A stretch of 64,000 nt of DNA from Rhypophila decipiens (GCA_033297075.1 MU858148.1:62001-126000), one strand, 5' to 3'; counted from the stretch's first letter, positions 32,645 to 46,300 are shown. Notes: generated from the letters alone by a model not told the origin. Translations and numbers: made by a program.

Positions 32645-33332
32645 TTTGCTGTGGTGTCGTTTTGGCTAGTGAGTGAGTTGTGGTTGGGTTGCTCCAAGTC
32701 AATTCGAGCGCAAATCAATTAAATGTCGAGCTCTCGGTATTGAAGCCGAGCCGAGACAGAGACACGCCGGTTGAGAACGGGCCAATCACACACTAGCTCC
32801 AATGACGCATCACGCTGCAGTTCGAGATACAGGGGTCATGTGACAATGTGGGGTTACTCAGCTGGAGCTTCAGGCCCCACTTCGGTCAGAACAGTTATAG
32901 TGGGGCCGCCCTTCGCCCTATCTCATCACTCCAACGACGCAACATAAACCGTGTAAACAAACGGCACAAAGACATATTGCGGCCTCCTGTTTGACATGAG
33001 ACCTTTCCTAGTATCACCACCCGAACCACGTCCTTGCGTGGTCTTGTCTGACTAGCTGCCGCAAGTTTTTAGTTTACATTATCTGGATGGACAGGCTAGC
33101 GAATCCCATAGCAGTCGCACCTCACTGCCCAGATTGAGAAAGACCGAATGTGAACTTTTCAATCGCCAAACGCGCTGCACAACAAAGGGAGGAGTTAATC
33201 CTATGCACTAAGCGAAAAAGGGACGCACTTTGCCTTCTCAGACTGCATCCTACAGAACAAATCACCTCGCGATCGTCATATTTCGTCTTTTATATCTCTT
33301 CTGAAAAGGAGAGTAAGGCCGAGCCAAGAAAG
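32645..33332. other. Shared upstream region of TAF6 and SLX1
   Basis: A 688-base gap between divergent start codons. It contains the second copy of the 24-base dispersed repeat and no gene. Confidence 0.45.
32893..32916. repeat. 24-base dispersed repeat, second copy
   Basis: Exact reverse complement of 20222-20245. It lies about 250 bases upstream of the TAF6 start. Confidence 0.5.
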
Positions 33333-34571
33333 ATGAGCACCCAAACCATCATCGCGAAACCCATACCGGCCCTCTACACGGTCTACATCCTCCGATCGAC
33401 CGTCCGACGAGCATCGCTGTATATCGGGTCAACGCCTAATCCGCCGCGACGCCTCAAGCAGCACAATGGCGATTCGGCCGGGGGCGCCAGTCGCACCTCA
33501 CGAACGAGCCTGCGCCCGTGGGAGATGGTGGGCTTGGTATCTGGATTCCCAAGCATGGTAGCCGCGTTGAAGTTTGAGTGCGTATTATATCCTTTCACTT
33601 TTCATCGGATGTCTGTCTGATATCACAAGGCCTTCCCTACACATCTCGCTATTACTAACATATCATGTTTATATATAAAAAAAAGATGGGCCCTAGCAAA
33701 CGCCCACTTGACGCAGCATATACCCTCCTCGTCGAGAATAACATTCCACACGCAAAAGAAGCGCAATGGACACCCAAAAAGACCGGTGCATTCCCTGACG
33801 TCGATCTTGTCGAATCTGCACTTATTATTACGAGTGCCGAGTTTTGGACGCTGGCCGCTCAAGGTGCACTTCTTCGCGCCGGATGTCTTTCAGGCGTGGA
33901 ATCGCTGGTGTACGGCGGCTCATGAGAAGCTGCGAAAGAGCCTACCTGTTGTTACTGATTTTGAGAAGGACGCCGTTGAACGGACGGTGAGGGATTGGTT
34001 TGTTGCGCAGGGCGAGGAAACGCATGGGGTTGGATCGTTGGATGGTTGGGATGATGACAGTCTGGTTATTTTGGACAGTAATCCGGCTGGGACTCACCAA
34101 GGAGCACTAGGGGAGATGCCGGACCCCACCGAAGTAACGACTGTCCCGCCCGCTTGGGGGATATATAAGCTCCCGCTGGATTACGAGCCGATCAAGGAAT
34201 ATGTGGCAAAGGGAAGGGAAATTTTCGAGTTTGAGCGGCTGGGGGATTGTGTGGTTTGTCACCAGAAGCTGGATGCTCACACGGGGTTACATGCTGTATG
34301 TACGAATAACGGGTGTGAAGGGGTGGGGCATTTGTCTTGCTGGAGCAGACATTTATTGAGTACAGATGATTCGGCGGCAGATGCGAACACTGGCCGAGGG
34401 AAGGGTATAATTCCCATACAAGGCCGGTGCCCATCTTGCGGCGGGGAGGTCCAGTGGGCGGACATGATGAAGGAGCTTAGCTTGAGGCTGAGGGGCACCA
34501 AGGAGGTGGATAAGTTGCTGAAGGTCAAGAAGAAACGTGCTGTCAAGGTCAAGGTTGGGGCGAAATCCTAG
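33333..34571 (+). CDS. SLX1: Structure-specific endonuclease subunit SLX1
   Basis: Two exons, join(33333..33577,33686..34571), encode 376 residues. The 108-base intron has donor GTGCGT and acceptor AAAAG, and the splice rebuilds the conserved [15 protein letters not shown]. The GIY-YIG nuclease domain fills about residues 12-95, with YTVYILRS, the second part [19 protein letters not shown] (with the catalytic Arg) and the catalytic Glu in KFEW. The C-terminal zinc-binding RING/PHD-like domain begins CVVCHQKL and ends [13 protein letters not shown]1 is the catalytic subunit of SLX1-SLX4, which cuts branched DNA at stalled forks and Holliday junctions. The Lys-rich tail ([10 protein letters not shown]) is probably a nuclear signal. 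Confidence 0.93.
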
Positions 34572-37078
34572 GAGAGCTTGAGATGGTAACCCGTAGTTCT
34601 AGTCTTCCACATTATAATTATGATCAATACAGGGAAGAGCACGTTCAAACAGGGCTCTGGTCACACTGACAGAGTTTGGCGCCAAAAGTCTATTTACAGT
34701 GACTCGCAAAGTGCAGACCAAAATGGACTGCCAACTCCGACAGTTTGATATCAGGGACAGTTTGGTTTGATAGGTCATGCCTCCCGTCGTCAAGCCACCA
34801 TGTGTGACCACCCGCCCCTGCCGCCACAGATGTCGTCGGGAGGTCGGCGTTTGACACCCCATGTGCAAGCTGAGTCAGCTGCAAATTGCCCCGCGGTGCC
34901 CCATCAAATGAGCAGCCACTTCCAACGTCAACGATGCTCCTATTGGACGATTAAGCGAATCCATATTGACTGGGAACAGGAGGGTCATCGGACCCCCTGT
35001 TGCCGATATCAGCTTCCCCAAATTTCCAATTCGATTTTCTGACAACTGACTGTTGCTGGTGTTTTGAATGCCGCTTGCGGATGGCCTTTGGGTTTGTCAC
35101 AGGGCTCAATAAAGTTACATTCGATTCCGCCATTGTCTGTGCTGCGTTTGTCTTGTCAATATTATGCCCCCTCTTTCAAGGGTTTGTTCCGTCTACAAGG
35201 CATAACCCGGATATGCCAATTTAGTGTAATGTTGCCTCAATACCGAAAGATGACTGCACGGTTCTCGCCATGTTGTTTGTCATGTAGTCAGTCCTTCAGC
35301 CTGGGCTCGGATTCGCATGCACAATCGTCGAGCCTACCGAGTGTCCCGCCTTAATAAGGACCTTTTTGACAAGAGGGATGATTCACTGTACAAACATCCC
35401 TTGATATGCTGGGCTGCATAATGGCTGACCACCCATTTAAAGGCTGGCGTTGGGCAATATGTCCCAGAGCCTGGCAACTTCCAGGTTTGAAATGCCTCAC
35501 GAAGATTTGTACGTGGAATAAGTATCAAAGAGTCAAGAACGACATGGCCTCGGTCGCTGCGATCAAGGATGTCCGCCAGATCGCACAAGTTGATAGAGCA
35601 GTCGGGTATCGTGGCCAAGGACGAATGTCACGAATCAGGCCAGCACTTCCCTGCTTCAATGTTTCTTTGGGTCTTGTCTAGCTCTTGTGGGGTCCAAGAG
35701 AACCGTTTGAACCTTTTCCCGGCTTGAGGTTTGGGTTTATTGCGGAGTCACGAGCACAAGAGAACCAAGTTCGAGGAACGTCGAGTCTTGCTCGGCGCCA
35801 AGTAGCTGTATTAGCACTGTCTTGACGAAAGAACAAGAAAGCACGTATGTACTCCCTACAGGCTACAGGCCTACCTAATTTCTAACCAACGTTGTCAGTT
35901 CCCAGAAGAAATATATCGAAAGCGAGGAACGATATATATAGATATATAAAACAGTTGAGCAAAGAAAAGTTAAAAGAGTAGCCATCCATAATGGCCATAC
36001 GGAGACATGTCATTCCCTTGACAAGCAAGCCCCACCTCGATACCGAATTAGCTGCGACTGCCTCCACTGCCACAAGATACCGGTACGTAGTGTGAGCTGG
36101 TATTACACGAAATATTGGGGCATGTATTTTACACATCCAACTCATGCACACTGCGTAGAGGAAATCGACAAAATACCAGAAGGGAGCCAGAATTAACAGT
36201 CTTTGGGGGAGCCGGGAGACATAAAGACGATTTTTAGGAGCTCATGTATGAATGCGATCAGGGGCTAGAGTCAAAGCTTTGAGCTCTGCAGTTGATGGTA
36301 TGTACGGTACGTCCAGTACATGGGTCCTGCGGCAGTACAGTTGATATATTGTAATTCCTGTATCCTGCGCCTCCCCAATTGACCCCCGACAGCTGCCGCT
36401 GCCGCCGCCTTACCTCGCCTTTCATAGAACGTCTCCCGTCTCCCGTGGTCCCAACTTCCTGCCCACCCATCGCATGTCGCCCCGTCTCCGCCAATTCTCT
36501 CCTTCCCTTGCAACCCGCGACATATAATTTTGGGCCTCTTCTTTCCTTCTACAAGCCCAAAGCCCGCCGGATTTCTCTCCACTCGGCCGAACGAACATAC
36601 CGAACGCCTTTCGCTTCTCGGTTTTGCTTATTTCTTTATTTCCTTTGGTCGGCGCAGCAGGTATCAATAACTCCAGTAACAAGCGTTGGCCTGTTCTGCC
36701 TTGCCGGAGTGTGAACAAGATTGTGAAGTTAAGGCGGAGGATTAATTCATAATTTCTCTCTTTGATCCTCTCATAGAGTTTACGAGTATAGCGATTGGCG
36801 CACTCTCTGCACATCTTCCATCAACCCTGAAGGCACTGGGTTTGGGTCTCGTCAAACCACCATCACTACCGATCCTGCGAATATCTGACCCCAGCCAGCT
36901 GCACTGTCCTGCTGCATCAACCACTACCTCTATCGACAAGCACCCAATCTACGATGCGCTGGACACATCGCACACATCGTACACACCACTGACCCACAGC
37001 TCGGCTTTTACCATCGAATTCCTGACAGAGTCCCGACGGTCTGACCTCGATTATCACAACACCCCTCCCTCGCCGACA
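34572..37078. other. Long intergenic region upstream of KDM5
   Basis: 2.5 kb without a supportable gene. The last 700 bases are C/T-rich and could be a long leader of KDM5. A frame continuing upstream in phase with KDM5 starts at an ATG-less codon at 36842. Nothing else recognised. Confidence 0.4.
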
Positions 37079-40000
37079 ATGGTCTCGGGGCCGAGCGCGT
37101 CGTCCGCAGTTGGCGGTCCAGGCCGGACGAGTGCCAATGCAAGCGCGAAAGCCTCACCAAGCGCGAGAGCCTCGCCGGCCATCGGCGCTTCGGCCACGCC
37201 TGGTGGTGCATCCAAAGCGAAAACCGCCCCGGTCAACTCGAATGGCTACCATCCGCCCAAAGCTGCAAACCCCTTTAGCTCGATGAGAAGCGCCCCTCTC
37301 GATATGTCCTCGGTCGAACGGCGAGGACAACCCACGGCCTGCCAGGAGCCAGTGCAGAAAAAGAGCCGTCCCCACGACCTACAAGAAGCGCCCACATACC
37401 GTGCCACCGAAGAAGAATGGAAGGACCCCTTCCTGTTCATCAGTAAAATCAGACCCGAGGCAGAGAAATATGGTATTTGCAAGGTCATTCCACCTAAGTC
37501 GTGGAATCCCCCTTTTGCGATTGACACCGAGGTAAGTGCCCTTTGCTTGTTCTCGTGACTTCTGTTCCTTTTCAGCCTCGCCGCGCGCCATGGGACCGGC
37601 CATTGCTTTGCTAACACGAGCCATTCAGAGATTTCACTTCCGCACACGAAAGCAGGAACTCAACTCCGTTGAAGGCAGTAAGACCTCTCCTTTCTCAAGT
37701 TCTGGTTCGGGACCAGTTGCTAACGGACCTGACCCAGCCTCTCGGACGAGCCAGTCATATCAAGACGGCATAGCCAAGTACCATAAGCAGTACGGCAGTG
37801 CCCCAGGAGGCCGGATGCCTCAGGTCGACAAGAAGCCTCTCAATCTTTACAAGCTCAAGAAAGCGGTCGAACAAAGGGGCGGATTGAACCAGGTCATCAA
37901 GCTCAAGAAATGGGCCGAGATAGGACGTGAATTGGGATATAGTGGCAAGATCATGTCGTCTCTATCCACGTCCTTGAGAACCTCGTACGAGAAGTTCATA
38001 GACCCTTATGAGGCGTACCTCAAAATGGCCAAACCTGGCGTTCACCAGCAACTCGAACTCAAGTACGGCGGACCGCTCACGCCCAGTCCCGCACCGAGCC
38101 CGATGAAGCGATCAACCGTTCATACCCCCATGAGCGCACGCGACGACTCACCGGCCAGAAATGCCACCGATGCACTGCAGGCCAGCATAAACGGCCATGC
38201 CAAGGATGCCGATCGCGATACACCCATGCCAGACGCTGGCCCGGCATCGGTCGCAGAGCCTTCGGGGGGTTTCACTGCCATCAACACGGGAGGGTTTACG
38301 GCAGTGAACGCAGGGTTCACCAGCGTCAACCGCCCATTGGTAGCGGCTGCCGACGCTAAAACTACGACGCCAAACAACTATCATACCCCCCAACCGTCGT
38401 CGAAAAACACACCTGAATACCGACCCGCTGGCCCTGGGCCCACTGGGCTCAAAAGGCAAATGAGTTATGACAGCACCGATTCCACAAAGAAGGATTCAAC
38501 GGACCAGGACGAGGGTGACGCCGGTAGTCGGAGGAGCAAGCGATTAAAACAAGGTATGTTACGGTCTCTCATATTGCTTCACTTTCTCACGCAGTGGCGA
38601 TTTATATGTGTGCATGATGAGTGCATGAGAACGCAAACACCATTGCACAACAGCAACAATGGGCTTCAGAGATCAACGGGCCTTGGTGCTTGTCAACTCG
38701 TGCATCCACCATGCATGCGGCAGCTGGTCCGACATTCTCTGATATCATTGGCGCACCCTGTGACTAACGCAAATGTCTTGCAGGTACTGTGCCGACTGTG
38801 GCAGGCTCTCATATGTCGGTATTTCGGCCATCTGCCCCACGCATCTCCCGCGAAGAGACGGCAACCCCAGAAGACGTATGTCGATTCCCTCCTTTTGGCT
38901 ATGCAACGCACAGAGCTAACTCGAGCATAGAACTGCGAACAATGTGGCAAAGGTGGCGACGATGGCAACTTCATGCTCATCTGCGATTCTTGCGATCATG
39001 GATATCACGGCACGTGTCTCGACCCGCCCATCAGCGCCAAGCCGCCGAACGAATGGAACTGCCCACGGTGCCTGGTTGGAGACGGCGAGTTTGGCTTCGG
39101 AGAAGGTGGCTTGTATTCGCTCAAGCAATTTCAAGAGAAGGCTTTCGATTTCAAGCAGTCCTACTTCGAAAACAAGATGCCCGTCGACCCCAAACTAAAC
39201 TGCCACCGACCTGTGACGGAACAGGATGTGGAGCAAGAGTTTTGGCGACTGGTAGCCGACTCGGAAGAGGACCTCACCGTCGAGTACGGTGCCGACATCC
39301 ACTGCACGACCCATGGGTCTGGGTTTCCGACAATGGAGAAGGATCCAAAGAACCCCTACTCCACTGACCCTTGGAATCTAAATCTGCTGCCACTGCACCC
39401 GGACAGCTTGTTTCGACACATCAAGAGTGATATTTCGGGCATGACCGTTCCCTGGGTCTATGTCGGCATGATGTTCTCCACGTTTTGTTGGCACAATGAA
39501 GACCATTACGCATATTCGGCCAACTACCAGCATTTCGGAGCCACCAAGACGTGGTACGGCATCCCCGCCGAGGACTCGGAGAAATTCGAGAACGCTATGC
39601 GCGAGGCCGTCCCGGAACTGTTCGAGACGCAGCCGGACTTGCTCTTCCAGCTCGTCACCCTCATGCCTCCGGAGCAGCTCAAAAAGGCTGGAGTGCGTGT
39701 TTACGCACTTGACCAGCGGGCCGGCGAGTTTGTCATTACCTTCCCCAGAGCCTACCATGCTGGTTTCAACCATGGATTCAACTTCAACGAGGCTGTCAAC
39801 TTCGCCCCGAGTGATTGGGAACCCTACGGCCTTGAGGGTGTCGAGCGACTTCAGTCCTTCCGCCGACAGCCTTGTTTCTCCCACGACGAGCTTCTGTGGA
39901 CTGCGGCTGAAGGTATTACAAGTGGCGGCTTGACCATTCAAACTGCCAGATGGCTGGCCCCTGCTCTAGATAGGATTCACAAACGTGAGCTTTCCCAGCG

Positions 40001-42848
40001 CAACGAGTTTATCGGGAAACACTCATTTATTGCCGATGCGCGCATATCGTCAGCCCAAGGCAGCGAAGCGAAGCACAACTGTCCCCTGCGCGGGGAGCCT
40101 AGCGGTGAATGTCCCCTTCTCTTCCAGACCGACGATGTCGACGTGCCCGAGGAAGAGTACACGTGTTCCTACTGCAAAGCATTCTCCTATCTCTCCAGAT
40201 TCGTTTGCCTCAAGACGGGCAAAGTCTTGTGCCTTCTCCATGCGGCCGAGCACGGATGCTGTGAAAGACCGAAAGAAGAGCGTTACATGGGCACTGATCA
40301 TGCTCTGTATTTTCGAAAGTCGGATGAGGTCATGTCCAACACATACAAGAAGGTGGCTGACAAGGCACACTTGCCAGAGGCTTGGGAGGAAAAATATCAA
40401 AAGCTGCTGGACGAGGACGCAATCATGCCGTTAAAGGCAATGCGAGCTCTGTTGTCTGAGGGAGAAAAGATCCCTTACGAGTTGCCTTCGCTTCCAGCAG
40501 TCCGGAGCTTCGTTGACTCGTGTAACCATTGGGTCGAGGAAGCGGCTAACTACACTGTTAGGAAGCAACAGAATCGGCGCAAGAGTGAAAAGGCATGGCA
40601 AACCACGACGCGAAAGTCAGTTGGGAATGCCGCACAAGTCCAAAAAGAACGCGAAATGCGGAACGTATCGAACATAAATCGGCTCCTTGTGGAAGCAGAA
40701 CAGATAGGCTTCGACTGCCCCGAGATTGTCCAACTTCAGGAACGTGCAGAGGCAATCAAGGCCTTTCAGTTGAACGCGGGACGCATAATCAAGTCAAAGG
40801 GGGAAGCACACGAGGTCGATGCGCTGGAAGAGCTACTCGAGGAAGGCCAAAGCTTCAACATTGACATGCCGGAGCTCGAGGATCTGGCGCGGCGGTTGGA
40901 TCAAGCACGCTGGTACGACAAGGCAAAGGCAAAAAAGCGCGTCATGATATCCTTGGACGAGGTGCAAGAACTCATCAATGAAGGCAAGCGGCTCGACATT
41001 GAACCGTACGATGACCTGATTAGGCATTACGAAGCCCAGCTCAGCCAAGGAATGACATGGGAGAAGAAGGCGCAGGAACTCATCCACGCCGAGTCTGTCC
41101 ACTACCCTCAACTGCAGGCCCTCTCGAATCAAGCACAGGAGAACTTCCTTCCCGTGTCAGCCGAGACACTTGCTCAGGTTGACCAGATCCTACACAAGCA
41201 GCGTGAAGCTCATCGGCAAATTGTTGACCTGAACGAGCGATCGAAAAGCGCAGACTATCACAAGAGGCCGAAATACAGTGAGGTAGCCGAGATCATGAAG
41301 AAGGTTGAGGAGCTTCAAGCCAAGCCACAGGGAACATTGGATCTTGAAAAGGAGCAAAAGCGGCACGAAGACTGGATGCGAAAAGGAAAGAAGCTGTTCG
41401 GGAAGACCAATGCACCGTTGCACATTCTTAAGAGCCACATGGAGTACGTGCTTGACCGGAACGTCGACTGCTTCAATATCGAGCAAGACCGTCCCCGTGG
41501 GCCCGCCGAACCATCTTCGAGGGAGCAGAGCCCGGACGGAGCGAGCAGGCTCCATAGTAATTCCTGGGAGGACCCGTCACGGGGAGACGTCTTTTGTATC
41601 TGTCGCCGCCCCGAACAGGGCATGATGATTGAATGCGAGATGTGTCACGAATGGTATCATGGTAAATGCCTGAAGATTGCTCGTGGGAAAGTCAAGGACG
41701 AGGACAAGTATACGTGCCCAATCTGCGACTGGCGCGTCAAGATTCCTCGGGACGCCGCCCGACCGAAGCTTGAGGAGCTCGTGCAGTGGCGTGACGAGAT
41801 TCCCGGCTTGCCCTTCCAGCCAGAGGAGGCAGAGCTATTGAACAAGATCATCGACAACGCGCAAGACTTTCGAAACCATATTGCGGCCCTCTGCAACCCG
41901 GTACTGTCGCAGCGCGCCGAGGCAGAGGTGCAAAGATTCTTCCTGAGGAAAATCGAGGGTGCCGAAGTGCTTTTAGCGCACGAAACCAACTTTTTCCGCC
42001 AAGAGCTGCACAAATGGTGCCCCGTGGCTCCCGATCCGCCTCCCGTTCTCGACCAATCCAAGAGCACGCGCAAGCCACGGCCGACCAAATTGCAGAAGCT
42101 CCTTCAGCAATATAATGTTGATGATCCAGATGACTTACCAGAAGAGGTCAAAGGAAAAGCGAATAGCCTCAAGCGCAAGGCTTTGAACGCGGCCGAGGCG
42201 GCTGCTGCAGCAAATAGCGGAATGTCGACAAGTCCAAGGGGCACCGGGTATCCATACTACTCACGGAACTCGTCTACTCAGCCACAGACTCCAGGTCTCT
42301 CAATTGGGAGCAACTCGCATGTCCATCCCGGGCATGGGCCCGACTCATCATCGGTGCACGGGCATCACCGATCGGGTTCGAATGCGCACATGGACGCCGG
42401 GCAGCATCACGCCTACTTTATGAAAGATACAACCCATCTTGTCAGTCCCCAGCTCCTCATAGGTGACCATCACTCGGCTCCGACCTTCGAGGACCGGGTC
42501 GCTCAAGGGAGCACCGAGATTGAAGACCTGCTCCACACAGAAGAAGGAAAGATCAAGGCTCTGGAGATCTTCAGCCGCACCGAAGTGGGCCGTCACCGAG
42601 CCGAGGAGATCTTCGGCCCGGACATATGGAACCATCCGGGGGCGCCCATGGTGGGCAATAGATCCATGCCAACTGCAAACGACCCCCTTGGTATCGGCAT
42701 GGGCAACGAGGACGACAATCACATGTTTGCCGATCTTATGAATGATGACGACAATGAGGAGAGCGAACGCCACAAGACCGCGGAGCATTCTCATTTTGAG
42801 AATATGGAAGTCGACAGACATGAGATGGAGTCGTCGGTCGATGTTTAG
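37079..42848 (+). CDS. Histone H3K4 demethylase KDM5/JARID1
   Basis: Five exons, join(37079..37531,37629..37677,37738..38553,38784..38875,38931..42848), encode 1775 residues. Domains in order: JmjN at about 105-146 ([20 protein letters not shown]), ARID at about 170-270, PHD1 at 471-517 ([20 protein letters not shown]), JmjC with iron ligands His658 and Glu660 ([11 protein letters not shown]) and His746 ([10 protein letters not shown]). C5HC2 zinc finger at about 882-930, PLU-1 helical region, and PHD2 at about 1355-1405 ([20 protein letters not shown]) follow. The enzyme removes H3K4 methyl groups using iron and 2-oxoglutarate, in the nucleus. The 60-base intron 2 has no stop, so retention would insert 20 residues. 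I chose the ATG at 37079 for its context. The frame stays open for 151 codons after the TAG at 42846 (see findings), so the true C-terminus may be longer. Confidence 0.93.
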
Positions 42849-43304
42849 GGAACCGCGGCAGATGAAATTCAGTTCTTGGATGCCGGCATTGGCCAGCTTG
42901 GCCGCGGCGAGAGACAGCCGTCATACCATGAGGCATGCGATGATGGCGACGGCGATTCCCCCATTGTTGAACCGAGGAGAATGGCCCGTCTCGAGTCGTG
43001 GGCACAAGAAGATGGCCGCTTTCCGGCGGCTCGCAATCTTGATGATCAAGAGGCGTCATATGATGAATTACTGTTGGATGACCAGATTTGTAACACCCTC
43101 AACCGTGAGAGGTCAGAGGTATTCGGCCACGATATTGGGCCGGACGCAGACTTGCATGGCTGGGGCATATACCCCCGTACGAGTACTTTTAACGACACTC
43201 CACCGCCAGACGCTGGCATTTTACCTGGACGGGGCCTTGATCAGAACGCTGAATCCGGCGGACTGTCGAGCCCATCATACACTTCCCTGGATCCAACCAC
43301 ATGA
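42849..43304 (+). other. Open, coding-like extension of KDM5 behind an in-frame TAG
   Basis: The 151 codons after the KDM5 stop remain in the same frame up to TGA at 43302. They read GTAADEIQFLDAGIGQL..., acidic and Asp/Gly/Pro-rich like the sequence before the stop, and codon choice looks coding. There is no ATG near its start, so it is not a separate gene. It is either a former or strain-specific C-terminus, a readthrough product, or part of an unseen spliced form. Confidence 0.6.
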
Positions 43305-46300
43305 CCTCTTCCGCCAACTTGATTGCCCAAATGGTCGGCCGGACTTCGGATTCTTCGAGTGGCAAGAAAGTCAGTGTGTCATCGGACCTCGGAGCATGCC
43401 ACAGGAGTCAAATTTGTTGTTTTATGTATTTTTCTTAATTACACCTTTGGACGTGCTTCAATTTTAGGTTTCTTTCACGGTGCATTTCGGCCAACGGTCA
43501 TGTGGTCAGCTTTAATTGGTATTTGGTTGGGTGCCTTGGTTTCGGTCTCTTGAACGATCAACATCGATGCCATTCGGTGTAGGGGCATGGCGGTTTGGCT
43601 CAGGCGACTGGGTGGTACAAGGGACCCGGTACGGATATTCTTTTTTACTCTTCTTTCTTCTTCAAGTCCTTACCTCTCAACCAAGGAGGCAAATAAACCA
43701 CTTGTCATTCATAGACCCCGGACAGCAAAAAATACCATGTGCTTGTAAAGAATATCTGTAATATTAGTGTTGTCTCTTTTGTTATTTTTGGGCGATGGTT
43801 TCTTTTCTTTTTCTTTTTCACGAAGTGACGTCTGGTCTTGAAACTTGTGGGTTTGATCTGGGCGACGAATTCTTTACCCCTTTCTTCCATTTCTTTTTTT
43901 TTTATCCCTCCTTTATGCTATTTCTCTTCGCCACATCATATTGCACTCTGGGGAGTACACATTACATAGAGATTCTTGTGTGGAATCGGTGACTTTTTTG
44001 TTGTGGCTGTTGCGAAGCTTGCTTTACATTTACACATAAAGGAGTTGTTGGGTGGCAGGTGATGCTGGTGACTGGGCTGCTTTGCTGTCTAGACACTCAG
44101 CTTGGTGGCTTGCCAGGCTCATTAAATGCTCTCAAAGACATCAAATAACCAATCTTCTCATACTGCAGTACATTTTGTGTGTATACATTCCCTTGTCTCA
44201 TCAGACAGTCAGTCCTTCATGTAAGCATTGTTTTGGTTCTTTTCTTCTTTTGAGGTTTGAACCACCCGCTTGGGTCGGGTCGACCAGATGAAAGGACTAC
44301 CTAGGTGAGGATACCACTAGGTCGCTAGCTCGCATGCATCCTCCGTTCAATGGCGTAGACCGGTGAGGTGACTTCTAGAGGAGCTGTTCTTTCTCTCTCC
44401 AACATCGGCCAAAGTAGCTCGTCGAGTTGGTTAGCAAAGCCTCATCATACATCTCCGCCATGTGGCTAATCGGCGGGCTGCTCACGGCCGCTTCGAAGCG
44501 GCACCTTTGGCATTTGGTGGCTTGCGCTACCGGTCTGGTTACCTACCATTATTCGGGACGAAGCTCTATCCAGATACGTACGAGTGTGCTTTGGTAGGTG
44601 CAGCTGAATTGCACAGACCTCTCGATACCAAGCACTGCTGGCGCCTCACCGGTACGAGCCAGTACGAGCCACTACCAGGCTGTAGTCCACAACTCCGCAT
44701 CGCGGTATGCAGGGGGACAATTGTCATCACACGCAAGCAATCTCTAGTTCAACCTTGGAACGGTTAAGAAATCGCCGCTAATGACGAGGTGAAGGTTAGT
44801 GTATCGTGGAGTGGATGGGATCCCACTGGGTGGGAGATAAAATATCAGGCCGGCGCGGGCCGTCGGACGTGGTGATAAAAGTCTGGGACCGTAAGGTATC
44901 AACATTCTTCTGCGGTTTACGATTACATACCAGGTAGGTATTATGTTAGAGATAAAAGGCGACGTAGAAGATATGGACATCTAAAAGACAAACAACAGGA
45001 TTCGAGACTTTCCCATCCATCATGGCCCCCAATTCCAGTCGGCTCACCACGCCTGGGATCGAGATAAAAGGATGCATGTAATGCAGCTGTTATCAGATTA
45101 TCAGATATGCACCCCGCCCCATTTCGAGCAATAAGCATGGCATCCGGTACGGTACATATCCGTCCTGCGTACCCGTATGCACAAAAGGTCCCACATGCGT
45201 CTTGACCACGCCGGTGAGCTCTTGACGTGAGGGAACTGTACATACAGACAACCGAAAAACATCCAGCATCACAAGAACTACCATGCCGTCGGATGCAATT
45301 CTCGTTCTCCATGAAACTTCCTCCCAGCTCGGGTCAGAGTTTTCCAACCAGGTGGTACCGTCGCACGTGTATCCATATGTGGTCTGCTAATGCTCCTAAA
45401 AATCCAGGTTTCAGACAAAACTACTCTGCAGTGACACCCTATGAACTAATATCTCGTCCCTATTAATTTCCGGGGGGGTGTCATTCGCAGAGCAAGCTCG
45501 TGACTTTCCTGTTTGAGACATTATCGGGAAAGCTTCCAATAGATCAACAAAAAAGAAGTTTCTGTGAGACAGACCAGCAGTGGTCAACCGACTCGTCTTT
45601 TGAACCCGAACGGCGGGCGGCATTCTCCTTGTTCTCAAGACATTATCGAACGAATCAAGACAATATCGTCACTGTCTGAGAAAGGCCTGAGTTCTGATGT
45701 GGAGGGCAGTCCTTGCTCTGCCATCGATGCAGGCAGGCAGTTCGAGCTGGGTAGGATCCAGGGATCAAGATAGGAAAGAGAAGAACGGAATCACGGGCCT
45801 GCAGTTCTGACCAGGATCTCAGAAACGCGGCGAGGAGGGGAGAAGGGAAGGGAAGGACCCGAACCTGCGGTCCGCAAACGAGATGATCATGTCCAACTTC
45901 CAAGCCATCCAGGTGGTACCGTAGTGCGCGTGGAAGGCCCATCGAAGCACAAGTCAGCCCGTCATCACGGAGGGAAGGATCCACAGCCATCAGTGAGACA
46001 TCGTCAAGGAAGGCTTCTGGAATCAATTTTGGAATGGGGTTAGTGCGTATCCGTACCGCCATGTGCTTCCCATGTGCTCGACCGGAAGGATGAGGATCCA
46101 AATCTTGGAAATCTGAGATAACATCATCAGGTAGCGCATTTTGACCAAGGCGCTATCGTCAATAGTCATCACAGGCTACCGACGGTCTCAAGCCGGATGG
46201 CTGTGATGGTTGCCCCGGGCTTGAGCCGGACCTTCTTGGCACAACATGGCATTCTGGAGTCCCTGTATTCGGGCCTGTGCAAGACAATGAGAAAGCACTT

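Noticed and set aside
33578..33685. U12-type (AT-AC) intron in SLX1, suggested by atatccttt near 33585
   Set aside because: A standard GT-AG choice (GTGCGT...AAAAG) restores the conserved [11 protein letters not shown] exactly, and minor introns are not expected in Pezizomycotina.
42876..43304. Independent small gene after KDM5
   Set aside because: The frame opens with TTG and has no nearby ATG or promoter, and it is in phase with KDM5. It is better explained as a C-terminal continuation of KDM5.
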